DNA from: Phenylobacterium aquaticum
GTDB lineage: Bacteria; Pseudomonadota; Alphaproteobacteria; Caulobacterales; Caulobacteraceae
Length of the DNA stretch: 64,000 nt
Assembly: GCF_022695515.1 (NCBI RefSeq)
Contig: NZ_JALDPT010000007.1
Location: 62,001 to 126,000, forward strand
Direction of reading: 5' to 3'
Both the position numbers and the translations under genes were made by a program. Shown here piece after piece: positions 63,947 through 64,000 of this stretch (position 1 is the stretch's first letter; every line of letters starts with the position of its first letter). The notes beneath the pieces were generated by a model. That model saw only the letters and a list, made by a program, of their open reading frames with translations. It was not told the origin of the DNA and made no database searches.

Positions 63947-64000
63947 TTAGGCGCGCTTGCGCGCGATAAGCCAGCCACGGCGGTTCAGCTGGGGTTCGTG
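63947..64000 (-). CDS. C-terminal end of a gene running out of the window
   Basis: 17 codons ending NRRGWLIARKRA and a TAA stop at 63947-63949. The ending GWLIARK-x is common in SAM-dependent methyltransferases, which would be a guess here. Start and bulk lie beyond the window. Confidence 0.55.
   Translation of the reverse strand, partial: HEPQLNRRGWLIARKRA

Overview
The window is high-GC DNA with densely packed genes, ATGA/GTGA start-stop overlaps and many GTG/TTG starts. It most resembles a member of the Caulobacteraceae (Caulobacter or Phenylobacterium type; the sequence alone does not decide which). Reasons: a GAAC-N7-GAAC alphaproteobacterial LexA box sits in front of recA; recA is followed by alaS; rpsD, grxD, a degenerate aldo/keto reductase, bolA and purL lie close together; there are several secreted peptidases and a very large TonB-dependent receptor; and the ribosomal protein S4 sequence is of the Caulobacter type. 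I see no tRNA, rRNA, CRISPR array, prophage or insertion sequence.

Layout. 1-7.7 kb: an organosulfur assimilation cluster (acyl-CoA-dehydrogenase-like oxidase, SsuB, SsuC, a LysR regulator, a RutE-like nitroreductase, an NtaA/DszA-type FMN monooxygenase, SsuD, SsuA). 7.7-13.3 kb: recA, alaS and a GlcD-type flavin dehydrogenase. 13.5-18.5 kb: VOC protein, DUF2939 protein, SDR, and a MarR regulator divergent from an FAD monooxygenase. 18.5-25.8 kb: dipeptidyl peptidase IV, then TetR / acyl-CoA synthetase / MaoC dehydratase around a perfect operator-like palindrome, then two small MarR-like paralogues with a structured leader, then an Lrp regulator. 26-31.5 kb: TonB-dependent receptor and secreted M28 metallopeptidase. 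32-40.5 kb: purB, serine hydrolase, hypotheticals, icd, a beta-lactamase-fold lipoprotein lacking its catalytic serine, and a TrmJ/SpoU RNA methyltransferase. 40.7-48.3 kb: tandem DUF1254 genes, rpsD, DUF4386 membrane protein, thioesterase, grxD, degenerate aldo/keto reductase, bolA. 48.3-54.3 kb: serine hydrolase, amidohydrolase-CinA pair, HxlR regulator, tautomerase, two TPM-domain proteins. 54.5-64 kb: purL, a BlaI/M56 pair, a secreted CHAP-like protein, CocE hydrolase, glutathione transferase, N-acyl-D-amino-acid deacylase, and the tail of another gene.

Together the genes suggest an oligotroph that scavenges sulfonates and peptides: SsuABCD import and oxidise sulfonates, and the TonB receptor, M28 peptidase, DPP-IV, CocE and D-aminoacylase genes handle peptides. 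The housekeeping genes (recA, alaS, purB, purL, icd, rpsD, grxD/bolA) are interleaved.

Two features cut across the window. First, at least four genes (alaS, a secreted hypothetical, the M28 peptidase, the first DUF1254 gene) are each broken by what looks like one missing G or C, mostly in a short homopolymer; this points to assembly error more than to true pseudogenes. Second, many gaps hold palindromic intergenic repeats of at least four families, and in two genes (glutathione transferase, tautomerase) the repeat runs into the reading frame and forms the C-terminus. I found no convincing entirely new system. The best leads are the catalytically dead beta-lactamase homologue, the degenerate aldo/keto reductase beside grxD/bolA, and the two-hairpin leader in front of a small-protein/MarR-like operon.
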